Source: Roseovarius sp. | GTDB lineage: Bacteria > Pseudomonadota > Alphaproteobacteria > Rhodobacterales > Rhodobacteraceae | Length of the DNA stretch: 64,000 bases | NCBI GenBank assembly: GCA_014359765.1 | Contig: JACIYT010000001.1 | Location: 327,569 to 391,568 of the forward strand | Reading direction: 5' to 3' | Part shown: positions 35,365 to 43,638 of the stretch, piece by piece | Layout: each line of letters begins with the position of its first letter | Numbering within the stretch: the first letter of the stretch is position 1 | Position numbers and translations under genes: made by a program | Notes under the pieces: model-generated | Database searches by the model: none | Told to the model about the DNA's origin: nothing | What the model saw: only the letters and a program-made list of their open reading frames with translations

Positions 35365-35637
35365 ATGGCTCGCGGCGCGCCGCATGACCCCAAGGGCCTC
35401 ATCGCCGAGGCCTACCGGATCGAGGGCATCGGGCCGGGCGAATGCCGGACGATCTTTCTCGACTGGGCGCTGTCGGTGCCCGAGGGCGCAGAGATGCGCG
35501 CAGCGCTCGAGGCGCTCATCGCCTGCCACGCGCCCACCCATCCCGATCACCCGATGACCGCCGTGCTGCGCGCAGGGCTCGACAGTGCCGCGCGCCCCCG
35601 CCGCCGTGGTGGCTGGCGCTCGCGCCTGCGCGGGTAG
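35365..35637 (+). CDS. Hypothetical protein downstream of glnE
   Basis: This 90-residue protein starts 3 bp after the glnE stop, with GGAG as ribosome-binding site, so cotranslation is likely. It has no signal peptide or membrane segment. The body (GLIAEAYRIEGIGPGECRTI and FLDWALSVPEGAEMRAALEA) is predicted helical. The last 15 residues are very basic (RPRRRGGWRSRLRG). I do not recognise the family. Its position suggests a link to glutamine synthetase control, but that is only inference. Confidence 0.65.
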   Translation: MARGAPHDPKGLIAEAYRIEGIGPGECRTIFLDWALSVPEGAEMRAALEALIACHAPTHPDHPMTAVLRAGLDSAARPRRRGGWRSRLRG

Positions 35638-35735
35638 CGGCTTTTGACTGGAAAATACTCAGAATTTGCCATAAAGCTGCCTTAATGCCCTCATAGTCTC
35701 CGGGGGATAATTATTGAAAGACAAGGCATACCCCA

Positions 35736-36335
35736 ATGAAGACTGCCATGATGCGCACCATCAAGCTCGGCGCCGCCCTGATTCTCGGCCTTGGCCTTGC
35801 CGCCTGTGCCAGCACCCCCGACACGGCCGATCGCGGTGCGGCGGCGGCGGCGATCGCCGAGCTTTCGCTCGATATCCGACAGGTTCGCGTCACGGTGCCC
35901 GAAACGCTCACGGTTTCGGAGGCCAATGTCTATTCTCCCCGCGCGGATATCGTCTGGCGCGAGGATCCGCCCGGAGACCGGCGCGCGCAGGTCCGGGCGA
36001 TCGTGGAGAATGCTCTCGGACGGGGCATCGAGGGCCTGCCCAGGGGCAAGGTGCCGGCGATGCTCGATGTGCAGGTGACCCGTTTCCATGCGCTCACCCA
36101 GAAGACGCGCTATACCGTGGGAGGCACCCACGCGATCCATTTCACCTATGTGCTGCGCGATGCCCGAACCGGCGAGATCCTGACCGAGCCGCGGGCCGTC
36201 GATGCGAGCTTCCGCGCGCTTGGCGGGCAGGAGGCGATCGAGGCCGAGAGCAAGGGAATCACCCAGAAGGTCCGGATCACGCAGCATCTCGCCAATGTCA
36301 TCCGGCGGGAGCTCGGCGGCGATCCTGCGTCCTGA
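35736..36335 (+). CDS. Putative lipoprotein, function unknown
   Basis: This 199-residue protein has a lipoprotein signal with lipobox LAAC at residues 21-24 (ILGLGLAACAS). The mature part has ELSLDIRQVRVTVPETL, VENALGRGIEGLPRG, TRYTVGGTHAIHFTYVLRD and a late helix with two arginines. The sheet-rich pattern resembles small outer-membrane-associated lipoproteins, but I do not recognise a named family with confidence. The upstream 98 bp are AT-richer than their surroundings and include a TTGACT at 35644, so the gene likely has its own promoter. An in-frame ATG also lies five codons inside. Confidence 0.7.
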   Translation: MKTAMMRTIKLGAALILGLGLAACASTPDTADRGAAAAAIAELSLDIRQVRVTVPETLTVSEANVYSPRADIVWREDPPGDRRAQVRAIVENALGRGIEGLPRGKVPAMLDVQVTRFHALTQKTRYTVGGTHAIHFTYVLRDARTGEILTEPRAVDASFRALGGQEAIEAESKGITQKVRITQHLANVIRRELGGDPAS

Positions 36336-36398
36336 CGGGCACGCGCCTGCCCGAAACGGGGCTTTTCGGGCGTGCCTGAAACGCCTAAGGAGAGCGGC

Positions 36399-37595
36399 AT
36401 GACACCGCTCTCCTATCCCGTGATCCGCCTGCTGCCAAAGGTCGATGCCCGCGCCATTCGCCACGGCAGCCCCTGGGTTTTTGATAACGAGCTCGTGACC
36501 GACCGGCGCACCCGCGCGTTGCAGCCCGGCACCATCGCCCTGCTCGAGGACGGCGCGCGCGCGCCCCTTGGCCTTGTCGCGGTCAACCCTGCCTCGAAGA
36601 TCATCGCCCGGATGCTCGACCGCGACACCGGCGCGCGGATCGACCGTGGCTGGCTCACCGCGCGCCTCACCCGCGCGCATGAGATGCGCGACAGGCTCTT
36701 TGAGGCGCCCTTCTACCGGCTCGTCCATGCCGAGGCCGACGGCCTGCCCGGCGTGGTGATCGACCGTTTCGGCGATATCGCCGTGATCCAGCCCAATGCC
36801 GCCTGGGCCGAGGCGCTCCTGCCCGATCTCGCCGCCGCCCTTGTCGAGGTGACGGGCGTGGCCACGGTGATCAAGAACGCCTCGGGGCGTGCCCGCGCGC
36901 TCGAGGGGCTCGACGGGGAGGGCGGGGTGCTCGTGGGGACGGCACCCGCGGGGCCGGTGGCGGTGTCGATGAATGGCGCGATCTACATGGCCGATCTGAT
37001 GGGCGGGCAGAAGACCGGGTTGTTCTATGACCAGCGGCCCAACCACGCCTTTGCCGCGCGGCTGGCGCGGGGCGCGCGCGTGCTCGATGTCTTCAGCCAT
37101 GTCGGCGGTTTCGCGCTGGCCTGTCTTGCCGGGGGGGCGGCGCGGGCGCTGGCCATCGACGGCTCGCAGGCGGCGCTCGACCTGGCCGCCGAGGGGGCTG
37201 CGCGCATGGGCCTGCCCGCGCGCCTCGAAACCCGGCGGGCCGATGCCTTTGACGCGATGGAGGCGCTCGCCGCCGAGGGGGCGCGCTTTGACGTGGTGAT
37301 CTGCGATCCGCCCGCCTTTGCGCCCTCGAAACCCGCGCTCGACAAGGGGCTGCGCGCCTATGAGCGGGTGGCGCGGCTGGCGGCGGGGCTGGTGGCCGAA
37401 GGCGGCTATCTCGGCCTCTGCTCCTGCTCGCACGCCGCCGATCTCGCGCGCTTTCGCACTGCCTGCGTGCGCGGCATCGGGCGGGCGGGGCGCGCGGGGG
37501 CGCTCATCCATACGGGCTTTGCCGGGCCGGACCACCCGCTGCACCCGAACCTGGCCGAATCGGGCTATCTCAAGGCGCTGTTCTTCCGGTTATGA
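36399..37595 (+). CDS. Class I SAM-dependent rRNA methyltransferase, RlmI/RlmK-like
   Basis: This 398-residue protein has an N-terminal PUA-like domain (KVDARAIRHGSPWVFDNEL) and a Rossmann methyltransferase domain. The SAM-binding loop is VLDVFSHVGGFALACL. The catalytic-type motif CDPPAFAPSK matches the DPPxF of the RlmI (23S rRNA C1962) family, and SCSHAA follows as the second family motif. TGLFYDQRPNH also fits RlmI. The ATG at 36399 follows AAGGAGAG; a GTG nine codons upstream is less likely. A repeat-rich 223-bp gap follows. Confidence 0.9.
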   Translation: MTPLSYPVIRLLPKVDARAIRHGSPWVFDNELVTDRRTRALQPGTIALLEDGARAPLGLVAVNPASKIIARMLDRDTGARIDRGWLTARLTRAHEMRDRLFEAPFYRLVHAEADGLPGVVIDRFGDIAVIQPNAAWAEALLPDLAAALVEVTGVATVIKNASGRARALEGLDGEGGVLVGTAPAGPVAVSMNGAIYMADLMGGQKTGLFYDQRPNHAFAARLARGARVLDVFSHVGGFALACLAGGAARALAIDGSQAALDLAAEGAARMGLPARLETRRADAFDAMEALAAEGARFDVVICDPPAFAPSKPALDKGLRAYERVARLAAGLVAEGGYLGLCSCSHAADLARFRTACVRGIGRAGRAGALIHTGFAGPDHPLHPNLAESGYLKALFFRL

Positions 37596-37655
37596 AAGAC
37601 CGCTGCATGACGCGGCACATTTGCCCATCTGGCCCGCCCGGCGGCATCGCCGGGC

Positions 37656-37683
37656 AGCGCCTGCCTGCCCCACGGCAGGCGCT
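37656..37683. repeat. Hairpin repeat, first of a pair
   Basis: AGCGCCTGCC (37656-37665) and GGCAGGCGCT (37674-37683) are perfect 10-bp arms with an 8-nt loop. The same arms recur 72 bp downstream (37755-37776). The pair lies in the 223-bp gap between the RlmI-like gene and the PIN gene, and resembles REP-type elements. Confidence 0.75.
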
Positions 37684-37754
37684 TCATAAGGGTGTAACCC
37701 ATGGCAACGGCAAGATTTTCACGAGCGCCGGCGCGCATTTCCCCGTCGCGCGGG

Positions 37755-37776
37755 AGCGCCTGCCCAGGCAGGCGCT
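37755..37776. repeat. Hairpin repeat, second of a pair
   Basis: The 10-bp arms are identical to those at 37656-37683 (AGCGCCTGCC and GGCAGGCGCT), here separated by only CA, giving a near-perfect 22-bp palindrome. Next to it are CCGCTTCGCAGCGG (a smaller palindrome) and, 42 bp further on, the PIN gene start. Confidence 0.75.
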
Positions 37777-37818
37777 GCCCTCCGCTTCGCAGCGGCAACC
37801 GATCATGCAGAGGTCTCT

Positions 37819-38382
37819 ATGAAAGTCGTGCTCGACGCCTGCGTGCTCTATCCCACGGTGATGCGCGAGATGGTGCTGGGCGTGGCCGCCCGAGGGCTCT
37901 TTGCGCCGCTGTGGTCGCCGCGCCTGCTGGCGGAGTGGCATCACACGGCGGCGCGCCACGGTGCAGAGGGCCGCGCGCAGGCCGAGGCGCTGGCCGCGCG
38001 CATGGCGGCGCGCTGGCCGCGCGGCTGCATCACCTGCCCGCCCGAGGCCGAGGCGCGGCTCTGGCTGCCCGATCCGGGCGACCGGCATGTTCTCGCGGCG
38101 GCGATCGCGGGCCATGCCGACGGCATCCTCACCCTGAACGCCCGGGATTTTCCGCGCCACATCCTCGCCGAGGAGGGGCTGTGGCGCGCGGATCCGGATG
38201 GATTTCTTCACGGGATCTGGCAGGCGCAACCGGGGCTCGTGGCGGAGGTGGCGGCAGAGGTGCTGGCCACCGCGCGCCGCCTCTCGGCCAGGGACTGGCA
38301 GATGCGCCCGCTCCTGAAAAAGGCCCGCCTGCCGCGCCTCGGCCGGGCGCTCGACCAGCCCGCCGCGCCCGGCGCCTCCTGA
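37819..38382 (+). CDS. PIN domain-containing protein
   Basis: This 187-residue protein begins with the PIN motif VVLDACVLYP (Asp6), followed by the acidic SPRLLAEW (Glu39) and LPDPGDRHVLAAAI (Asp88) and TLNARDFP near the end of the fold. These fit the acidic residues of a metal-dependent RNase. The extra 65 C-terminal residues are basic. There is no small antitoxin gene next to it, upstream or downstream, so it is not a classical VapC pair. I recall this as a lone PIN family in Rhodobacter relatives (RSP_2648-like). Its RNA target is unknown. Confidence 0.85.
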   Translation: MKVVLDACVLYPTVMREMVLGVAARGLFAPLWSPRLLAEWHHTAARHGAEGRAQAEALAARMAARWPRGCITCPPEAEARLWLPDPGDRHVLAAAIAGHADGILTLNARDFPRHILAEEGLWRADPDGFLHGIWQAQPGLVAEVAAEVLATARRLSARDWQMRPLLKKARLPRLGRALDQPAAPGAS

Positions 38383-38465
38383 AAAGGCCCGCGCGCGGTG
38401 GACAGTGCCGGGCCGCTGCGGCATGATCCGGGCCAGTTCCGACACCCAAGACACGAGAGGATCAC

Positions 38466-39578
38466 ATGCGAACGAGAGCGGCGGTTGCGCTGGAGGCGGG
38501 CAAGCCTCTGGAAGTGATGGAGGTCAACCTCGAGGGTCCGCGCGCCGGCGAGGTGCTGGTCGAGATCAAGGCCACGGGCCTGTGCCATACCGATGAATTC
38601 ACCCGCTCGGGCGACGACCCGGAGGGGATCTTTCCGGCGATTCTCGGGCATGAGGGCGCCGGCGTTGTCGTCGAACTGGGCGAGGGGGTGACGAGCCTCG
38701 AAGTGGGGGACCATGTGATCCCGCTCTACACGCCCGAATGTCGCGAATGCGAATACTGCCTCAACCCCAAGACCAACCTCTGCCAAAAGATCCGCACGAC
38801 ACAGGGGCAGGGCCTTCTGCCCGATGGCACGACGCGGTTTTCGATGCTCGATGGCACGCCCATTCATCACTACATGGGCTGCTCGACCTTCGCCAATCAC
38901 ACCGTGGTCCCCGAGATCGCGCTGGCCAAGGTGCGCAAGGATGCGCCCTTTGACAAGATCTGCTATATCGGCTGCGGCGTGACCACCGGCATCGGCGCGG
39001 TGATCAACACCGCCAAGGTGGAACTGGGCAGCCGCGCCATCGTGTTCGGGCTGGGCGGCATCGGGCTCAATGTCATTCAGGGGCTGCGGCTGGCCGGGGC
39101 GATGCAGATCGTCGGTGTCGATCTCAACCCGTCCAAGGCGGAGATGGGACGCCATTTCGGCATGACCCATTTCGTCAACCCCAAGGACGTGAGCGGCGAT
39201 CTGGTGGCGCATCTGGTGGAACTGACCGGGGGCGGCGCGGATTACACCTTTGACGCCACCGGCAACGTGAATGTCATGCGCACCGCGCTCGAATCCGCGC
39301 ACAAGGGCTGGGGCGAGAGCGTCATCATCGGCGTGGCGCCTGCCGGCGCCGAGATCAGCACCCGCCCCTTCCAGCTTGTGACCGGCCGGGTCTGGCGCGG
39401 CACCGCCTTTGGTGGCGCGCGCGGGCGCACCGATGTGCCAAAGATCGTCGATATGTACATGAACGGCATGATCGAGATCGACCCGATGATCACCCACAAG
39501 CTGACGCTCGACGAGATCAACCACGGCTTTGACCTCATGCACCGGGGCGAATCGATCCGCGCGGTGGTGGAGTATTGA
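38466..39578 (+). CDS. frmA: S-(hydroxymethyl)glutathione dehydrogenase / class III alcohol dehydrogenase
   Basis: This 370-residue zinc dehydrogenase oxidises S-hydroxymethylglutathione, formed from formaldehyde, with NAD. Catalytic zinc ligands are in [12 protein letters not shown] and LGHEGAGVV. The structural zinc cluster is [17 protein letters not shown]. The NAD-binding loop is [13 protein letters not shown], and [16 protein letters not shown] is typical of class III enzymes. The fghA gene starts 1 bp after its stop, giving the two-step formaldehyde detoxification operon. The start is the ATG at 38466, after GAGAGGA. Confidence 0.97.
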   Translation: MRTRAAVALEAGKPLEVMEVNLEGPRAGEVLVEIKATGLCHTDEFTRSGDDPEGIFPAILGHEGAGVVVELGEGVTSLEVGDHVIPLYTPECRECEYCLNPKTNLCQKIRTTQGQGLLPDGTTRFSMLDGTPIHHYMGCSTFANHTVVPEIALAKVRKDAPFDKICYIGCGVTTGIGAVINTAKVELGSRAIVFGLGGIGLNVIQGLRLAGAMQIVGVDLNPSKAEMGRHFGMTHFVNPKDVSGDLVAHLVELTGGGADYTFDATGNVNVMRTALESAHKGWGESVIIGVAPAGAEISTRPFQLVTGRVWRGTAFGGARGRTDVPKIVDMYMNGMIEIDPMITHKLTLDEINHGFDLMHRGESIRAVVEY

Positions 39579-39579
39579 G

Positions 39580-40434
39580 ATGACGCTGGAGACCCTCTCG
39601 GAGAACCGTTGTTTCGGCGGGGTGCAGGGCGTCCACCGGCACCGCTCGGAGGTGTGCGCCTGCGACATGACCTTCGGCCTCTACCTGCCGCCGCAGGCCG
39701 CGGCGGGGCCGGTGCCGCTCTTGTGGTATCTCTCGGGGCTGACCTGCACCCATGAGAACGCCATGACCAAGGGCGGTTTCCAGGAACATGCGGCGCGGCA
39801 CGGGCTGGCGGTGATCTTTCCCGACACATCCCCGCGCGGCGAAAGCGTGGCCGATGATCCGGCCTATGACCTGGGGCAGGGGGCGGGGTTCTACGTCAAC
39901 GCCACCCGCGCGCCATGGGACGCGCATTTCCGCATGTATGATTATGTGCTGACGGAGTTGCGCGGGCTGGTCATGGCGGCCTTTCCGCTCGCCGACCGGC
40001 ATGGCATCACCGGCCATTCGATGGGCGGGCATGGTGCGCTCACGCTGGCGCTGCGCAATCCGGAGATGTTCGCATCGCTCTCGGCCTTCGCGCCGATCGC
40101 GCATCCCGTGCGCTCGGACTGGGGGCGCAAGCAGCTTGGCGCCTATCTCGGCGAGGACGAGAGCGCCTGGGCCGGGCACGATTCGGTGCTGCTGCTGGAG
40201 GAGCGGGGCTGGCATGGCGATATCCTCGTGGATCAGGGAACGGCCGACGATTTCCTCGACCTGCTCATGCCCGAGGCGCTGGCCGGGGCGATGGCGCGGC
40301 GGCGGCAACCGGGGCAGTTCCGGCTGCAACCGGGCTATGACCATTCCTATTTCTTCGTGAGCTCCTTTGCCGCCGATCATGTGGCCTGGCACGCCGAACG
40401 CCTCGGCCCCGGGCGCGCCCCGATGCGGGCGTGA
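39580..40434 (+). CDS. fghA: S-formylglutathione hydrolase
   Basis: This 284-residue serine hydrolase of the esterase D family releases formate and glutathione. The nucleophile motif is GHSMGGHGAL. LSGLTCTHENAMTKGGFQ near residue 50 and DTSPRGESVADDPAYDLGQG near residue 90 are family hallmarks. The late His is in GYDHSYFFVSSF. The gene follows the dehydrogenase by 1 bp (TGAGATG), so the pair is coupled. Confidence 0.97.
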   Translation: MTLETLSENRCFGGVQGVHRHRSEVCACDMTFGLYLPPQAAAGPVPLLWYLSGLTCTHENAMTKGGFQEHAARHGLAVIFPDTSPRGESVADDPAYDLGQGAGFYVNATRAPWDAHFRMYDYVLTELRGLVMAAFPLADRHGITGHSMGGHGALTLALRNPEMFASLSAFAPIAHPVRSDWGRKQLGAYLGEDESAWAGHDSVLLLEERGWHGDILVDQGTADDFLDLLMPEALAGAMARRRQPGQFRLQPGYDHSYFFVSSFAADHVAWHAERLGPGRAPMRA

Positions 40435-40509
40435 TCGAAACGAGCGCGCCGCCTTGCCACCGCGGGCGGCGCGCACTAGGACAGGGGCGACCAAGAAAAG
40501 GTGCCCCCC

Positions 40510-41736
40510 ATGGCCAGTGACCTGTTCAATTCCTTCATGACCGGCCCCGATGAGCGCGGGCGGTTCGGCGATTTCGGCGGGCGCTTCGTCTCCGAGACGC
40601 TCATGCCGCTCATCCTCGAACTCGAAGCCTGCTACGAGCACGCAAAGACCGATCCCGATTTCTGGGCGGAGATGGAATATCTCTGGAAACATTACGTGGG
40701 CCGCCCCAGCCCCCTCTATTTCGCCGAGCGGCTGACCGAGCGTCTCGGCGGCGCGAAGGTCTACATGAAGCGCGACGAGCTGAACCACACCGGCGCGCAC
40801 AAGATCAACAACGTGCTGGGCCAGATCATCCTCGCGCGGCGGATGGGCAAGAGCCGCATCATCGCCGAGACGGGTGCCGGTCAGCATGGCGTGGCCACGG
40901 CCACGGTCTGCGCCCGGTTCGGGCTCAAATGCGTGGTCTATATGGGCGCACATGATGTCGAGCGGCAGGCGCCCAACGTGTTCCGGATGCGGCTTCTGGG
41001 GGCAGAGGTGGTGCCGGTCACCTCCGGGCGCGGCACGCTCAAGGACGCGATGAACGACGCGCTGCGCGACTGGGTGACGAATGTGCGCGACACGTTCTAT
41101 TGCATCGGCACGGTGGCGGGGCCGCATCCCTACCCGGCGATGGTGCGCGATTTCCAGTCGATCATCGGACGCGAGGCCCGCGAACAGATGCAGGAGGCCG
41201 AGGGCCGCCTGCCCGACACATTGGTGGCGGCGATCGGCGGCGGATCGAATGCGATGGGGCTGTTCTACCCGTTTCTCGACGACAAGGATGTGGCGATCAT
41301 CGGCGTCGAGGCCGGGGGCCACGGCGTCGATGACCGGATGGAGCATTGCGCCTCGATCGCCGGGGGGCGGCCCGGCGTGCTGCACGGCAACCGCACCTAC
41401 CTGTTGCAGGACGATGACGGGCAGATCCTCGAAGGGCACTCGATTTCCGCCGGGCTCGACTATCCCGGCATCGGCCCCGAGCATAGCTGGCTGCACGAGA
41501 CGGGGCGCGCGACCTATGTCGCGATCACCGATAGCGAGGCGCTCGCGGCCTTCCAGCTCTGCTGCGAGACCGAGGGCATCATCCCGGCGCTCGAGCCTGC
41601 CCATGCGCTGGCCCATGTCGCCCGGATCGCGCCCGATCTGCCGCGCGATCACATCATCTGCATGAACCTGTGCGGGCGCGGCGACAAGGATATCTTTACC
41701 GTGGCGCGGCATCTGGGCTTCGACATGAAGAGCTGA
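40510..41736 (+). CDS. trpB: Tryptophan synthase subunit beta
   Basis: This 408-residue PLP enzyme makes tryptophan from indole and serine. The PLP lysine is in [27 protein letters not shown] and [13 protein letters not shown] (phosphate loop) follow. Length and motifs match the common TrpB1 type. The ATG at 40510 is preferred over an in-frame GTG at 40501. No trpA or trpF lies in the window. The stop codon is part of a small hairpin. Confidence 0.97.
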   Translation: MASDLFNSFMTGPDERGRFGDFGGRFVSETLMPLILELEACYEHAKTDPDFWAEMEYLWKHYVGRPSPLYFAERLTERLGGAKVYMKRDELNHTGAHKINNVLGQIILARRMGKSRIIAETGAGQHGVATATVCARFGLKCVVYMGAHDVERQAPNVFRMRLLGAEVVPVTSGRGTLKDAMNDALRDWVTNVRDTFYCIGTVAGPHPYPAMVRDFQSIIGREAREQMQEAEGRLPDTLVAAIGGGSNAMGLFYPFLDDKDVAIIGVEAGGHGVDDRMEHCASIAGGRPGVLHGNRTYLLQDDDGQILEGHSISAGLDYPGIGPEHSWLHETGRATYVAITDSEALAAFQLCCETEGIIPALEPAHALAHVARIAPDLPRDHIICMNLCGRGDKDIFTVARHLGFDMKS

Positions 41737-41749
41737 GGCTGCGCCTCAG
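41733..41749 (+). terminator. Hairpin overlapping the trpB stop
   Basis: CTGAGGC and GCCTCAG pair perfectly over 7 bp around TGC. The TGA stop of trpB is inside the first arm. There is no T-run, so this is a weak terminator or 3'-end element. Confidence 0.35.
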
Positions 41750-41860
41750 GGGCAGCGTCGCCTTGGCTAGTGTCCGACATCCGACGGATGGTGCCCGATG
41801 AGGGCGCGCATGGGATGCAGCGGGCTGCGGTGCATGAGGCGCGTCGGAATGGCCCGGGGC

Positions 41861-41951
41861 GCGCGGGCGTTCAGGTCTTGCACCAAATGCGCGGAATCAA
41901 GGCGCGGAACGCGCCGCCGCGCAGCGCCCGACCGCCCCCCGGGCGGGCGCT
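41861..41951. repeat. Composite dispersed repeat (left and right parts together)
   Basis: The left 34 bp (41861-41894, containing GCGTTCAGGTCTTG) recur at 63313-63346 with one mismatch. The right part (41891-41951, from GCGGAATCAAGGCG to CGGGCGGGCGCT) recurs, with indels in the middle, at 59276-59339. Only this copy has both parts joined. The right part ends in a hairpin, AGCGCCCG with CGGGCGCT. Confidence 0.8.
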
Positions 41952-42025
41952 GCGCGGCGTGCCGACCGGTGTGACAAGTGGCAGCGCGCGTCCACAAAGG
42001 GTGATCGTGCAGAAGGCGGCACGTT

Positions 42026-42067
42026 GTGTCAGGTGTCGAACACGAGGTGTCAGGTGTCGAACACGAG
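42026..42067. repeat. 2 x 21-bp tandem repeat with palindromic core
   Basis: Two perfect consecutive 21-bp units each contain GGTGTCGAACACGAG. The core GTGTCGAACAC is a near-perfect palindrome (GTGT and ACAC arms around CGA). It lies about 220 bp beyond the rpsI stop and 290 bp after trpB. Paired palindromes in tandem could be a protein-binding site. Confidence 0.8.
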
Positions 42068-42208
42068 CACGTTTTCGGGGTGGTCCATCCTCATGCTCAT
42101 GAGCGCCTCGCGATCCGTCCTGTCCCTCTGGGGGAGACTACCGGCCGGGGCGGGGCGGGGCAAGGCGCGGGCGCGCCCCGCCCGCGCGCGCCCCCCCGCA
42201 ATGGCGCG

Positions 42209-42280
42209 AGGCCCGACCAGAATGGCCGGGCCTGTGTCTGTTGTCTGTCGTCGTCGCGAGGGACGGCCCGAGGGGCCGCC
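42209..42280 (-). terminator. Two hairpins downstream of rpsI
   Basis: Just after the rpsI stop (minus strand), CGGCCC and GGGCCG pair with a 3-nt loop (42264-42278). Further on, AGGCCCG and CGGGCCT (42209-42233) form a second 7-bp stem. Neither has a T-run. Their place at the end of rplM-rpsI suggests termination. Confidence 0.45.
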
Positions 42281-42289
42281 CGGATGCGA

Positions 42290-42778
42290 TCAGCGCTTGG
42301 AGAACTGGAAGCTGCGGCGCGCCTTGCGCTTGCCGTATTTCTTGCGTTCCACCACGCGGCTGTCGCGGGTGAGGAAGCCCGCCGCCTTGAGCGCGCCACG
42401 CAGGCTCGGATCATAGAGCTGGAGCGCCTTGGAGATACCGTGCTTGACCGCGCCGGCCTGGCCCGAAAGGCCACCGCCCTTGACCGTGGCCGTGACGTCG
42501 AACTGGCCATCGACACCGGCGACGGTGAAGGGCTGGCGCAGGATCATCTGGAGCACGGGGCGCGCGAAATAGGCGTTCATTTCCTTGCCATTCACCGTGA
42601 CCTTGCCCGATCCGGGCCGGATCCAGACGCGGGCCACCGCGTCCTTGCGCTTGCCGGTGGCGTAGGAGCGGCCGAGCGCGTCGCGCACCGGCTCGCGCGG
42701 GGTCTCCGTCGCGGCGAGGGCATCGGTGGCGCCGGCCACCGCTTCGAGACCTTCGAGGGTTTTGATTGCGTCGCTCAT
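42290..42778 (-). CDS. rpsI: 30S ribosomal protein S9
   Basis: This 162-residue S9 protein has [20 protein letters not shown] and the very basic C-terminus [14 protein letters not shown], which reaches the P-site tRNA. The first 35 residues form an acidic N-terminal extension seen in alphaproteobacterial S9. Its ATG overlaps the rplM stop (TGATG), so the two are coupled. Hairpins follow the stop. Confidence 0.98.
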   Translation of the reverse strand: MSDAIKTLEGLEAVAGATDALAATETPREPVRDALGRSYATGKRKDAVARVWIRPGSGKVTVNGKEMNAYFARPVLQMILRQPFTVAGVDGQFDVTATVKGGGLSGQAGAVKHGISKALQLYDPSLRGALKAAGFLTRDSRVVERKKYGKRKARRSFQFSKR

Positions 42779-43242
42779 CAGTGGGCCACCCGGGTATTCT
42801 TCTTGTTCATGGATTTGACATCGAGCACCTCGGGGCTCTGGGCCTCGTGGGGATGCTCGGCGCCGGCATAGACGCGCAGATGGGTCATCTGCTGGCGGCT
42901 CAGGCGGTTGCCGGGCAGCATCCGCTTGACCGCCTGCATGACGACGCGCTCGGGGTGCTTGCCCTCGAGGATCTGGCCGGTGGTGCGGCTCTTGATCCCG
43001 CCGGGATGGCCGGTATGCCAGTAATTGGGCTTCTCGCGCTTGTTGCCGGTGAGCTGCACCTTGTCGGCATTGATCACGATGACATTGTCACCCATGTCCA
43101 TATGCGGGGTAAAGGTGGGCTTGTGCTTGCCGCGCAGGCGCGTGGCGATGATCGAGGCGAGACGGCCCAGAACCACGCCCTCGGCGTCGATCAGGATCCA
43201 TTTCTTGTCGATATCTGCCGGTTTTGCGGAAAACGTCTTCAT
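42778..43242 (-). CDS. rplM: 50S ribosomal protein L13
   Basis: This 154-residue L13 starts [20 protein letters not shown] and contains [40 protein letters not shown] and [16 protein letters not shown], all diagnostic. An ORF start 15 codons upstream is open but not conserved in the family. A good sigma-70 type promoter lies about 80-108 bp upstream. It is followed directly by rpsI. Confidence 0.98.
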   Translation of the reverse strand: MKTFSAKPADIDKKWILIDAEGVVLGRLASIIATRLRGKHKPTFTPHMDMGDNVIVINADKVQLTGNKREKPNYWHTGHPGGIKSRTTGQILEGKHPERVVMQAVKRMLPGNRLSRQQMTHLRVYAGAEHPHEAQSPEVLDVKSMNKKNTRVAH

Positions 43243-43638
43243 TTCGGGCAGAACCTTGTTGTTGTTCGCAGGTATTCGATGGTCCACGGGCCGGGCACGG
43301 GCCCGATCCGTTCGATGGGCGGGTTATACGCGGGTGGCTCACGACGTCAACGGGGGAGTTGGTGAAATTACCGTGTGAAATCAGTCCATTGTGAATTAGG
43401 TATCATGTTACCCCAAATTTGCCCCAGTCCGGCCGTCCCGTTTCAGGCGCACTTCGCCTGTTCGCCCGGAGAATCCTGTTCTCCTTTTTCGGGCCGACAC
43501 GGAAAAACCGCTTGCGTGTGCAGGGCTGCGCAGATATCCGCACCTCACTTGATCGGGACCGATCCCAACTTCGGATGTCTTCCGGGGGGGCGCTAAGGGA
43601 CCGACTGGATTCAATCTGCTGGAACGAAGGGGAGCGCC
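43243..43638. other. 396-bp divergent gap between rplM and speD
   Basis: The gap carries the rplM promoter (43323-43350) and a locally AT-richer stretch (about 43370-43430). Nearer speD is a perfect palindrome, GATCGG and CCGATC (43551-43564), which could be an operator for the speD-speE pair. Short open frames here lack any protein pattern. Confidence 0.5.
43323..43350 (-). promoter_or_regulatory. rplM: Predicted sigma-70 type promoter of rplM-rpsI
   Basis: On the minus strand, TTGACG (43350-43345) and TATAAC (43328-43323) are separated by 16 bp, close to the consensus. Transcription would start near 43316, giving a leader of about 70-75 nt before the rplM ATG. This is the clearest promoter in the window. 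Confidence 0.7.

Larger units (their letters stand above)
41737..42289. other. 553-bp gap between trpB and rpsI, rich in repeats
   Basis: No supported gene lies here. The open frames in it have no recognisable protein pattern. The gap holds, in order: a composite dispersed repeat (41861-41951), two 21-bp tandem units (42026-42067), a strong GC hairpin (GGGCGGGGC at 42153-42161 with GCCCCGCCC at 42175-42183), and two hairpins near the end of rpsI. Confidence 0.7.

Noticed and set aside
31732..35550. Long minus-strand open frame across glnE (1272 codons)
   Set aside because: The plus strand encodes both conserved GlnE domains; the antisense product is low-complexity Arg/Ala/Gln-rich.
37565..37798. 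Minus-strand frame of 77 codons in the hairpin gap
   Set aside because: It is made mostly of the repeat arms read as codons; no support as a gene.
37819..38382. PIN gene as part of a toxin-antitoxin pair
   Set aside because: No antitoxin-like gene lies next to it on either strand; neighbours are a housekeeping methyltransferase and frmA.
41770..42416. Short open frames between trpB and rpsI
   Set aside because: They consist of repeat sequence or of the antisense of rpsI.
43375..43596. 73-codon plus frame between rplM and speD
   Set aside because: There is no ribosome-binding site, no family pattern and a composition unlike real genes here.
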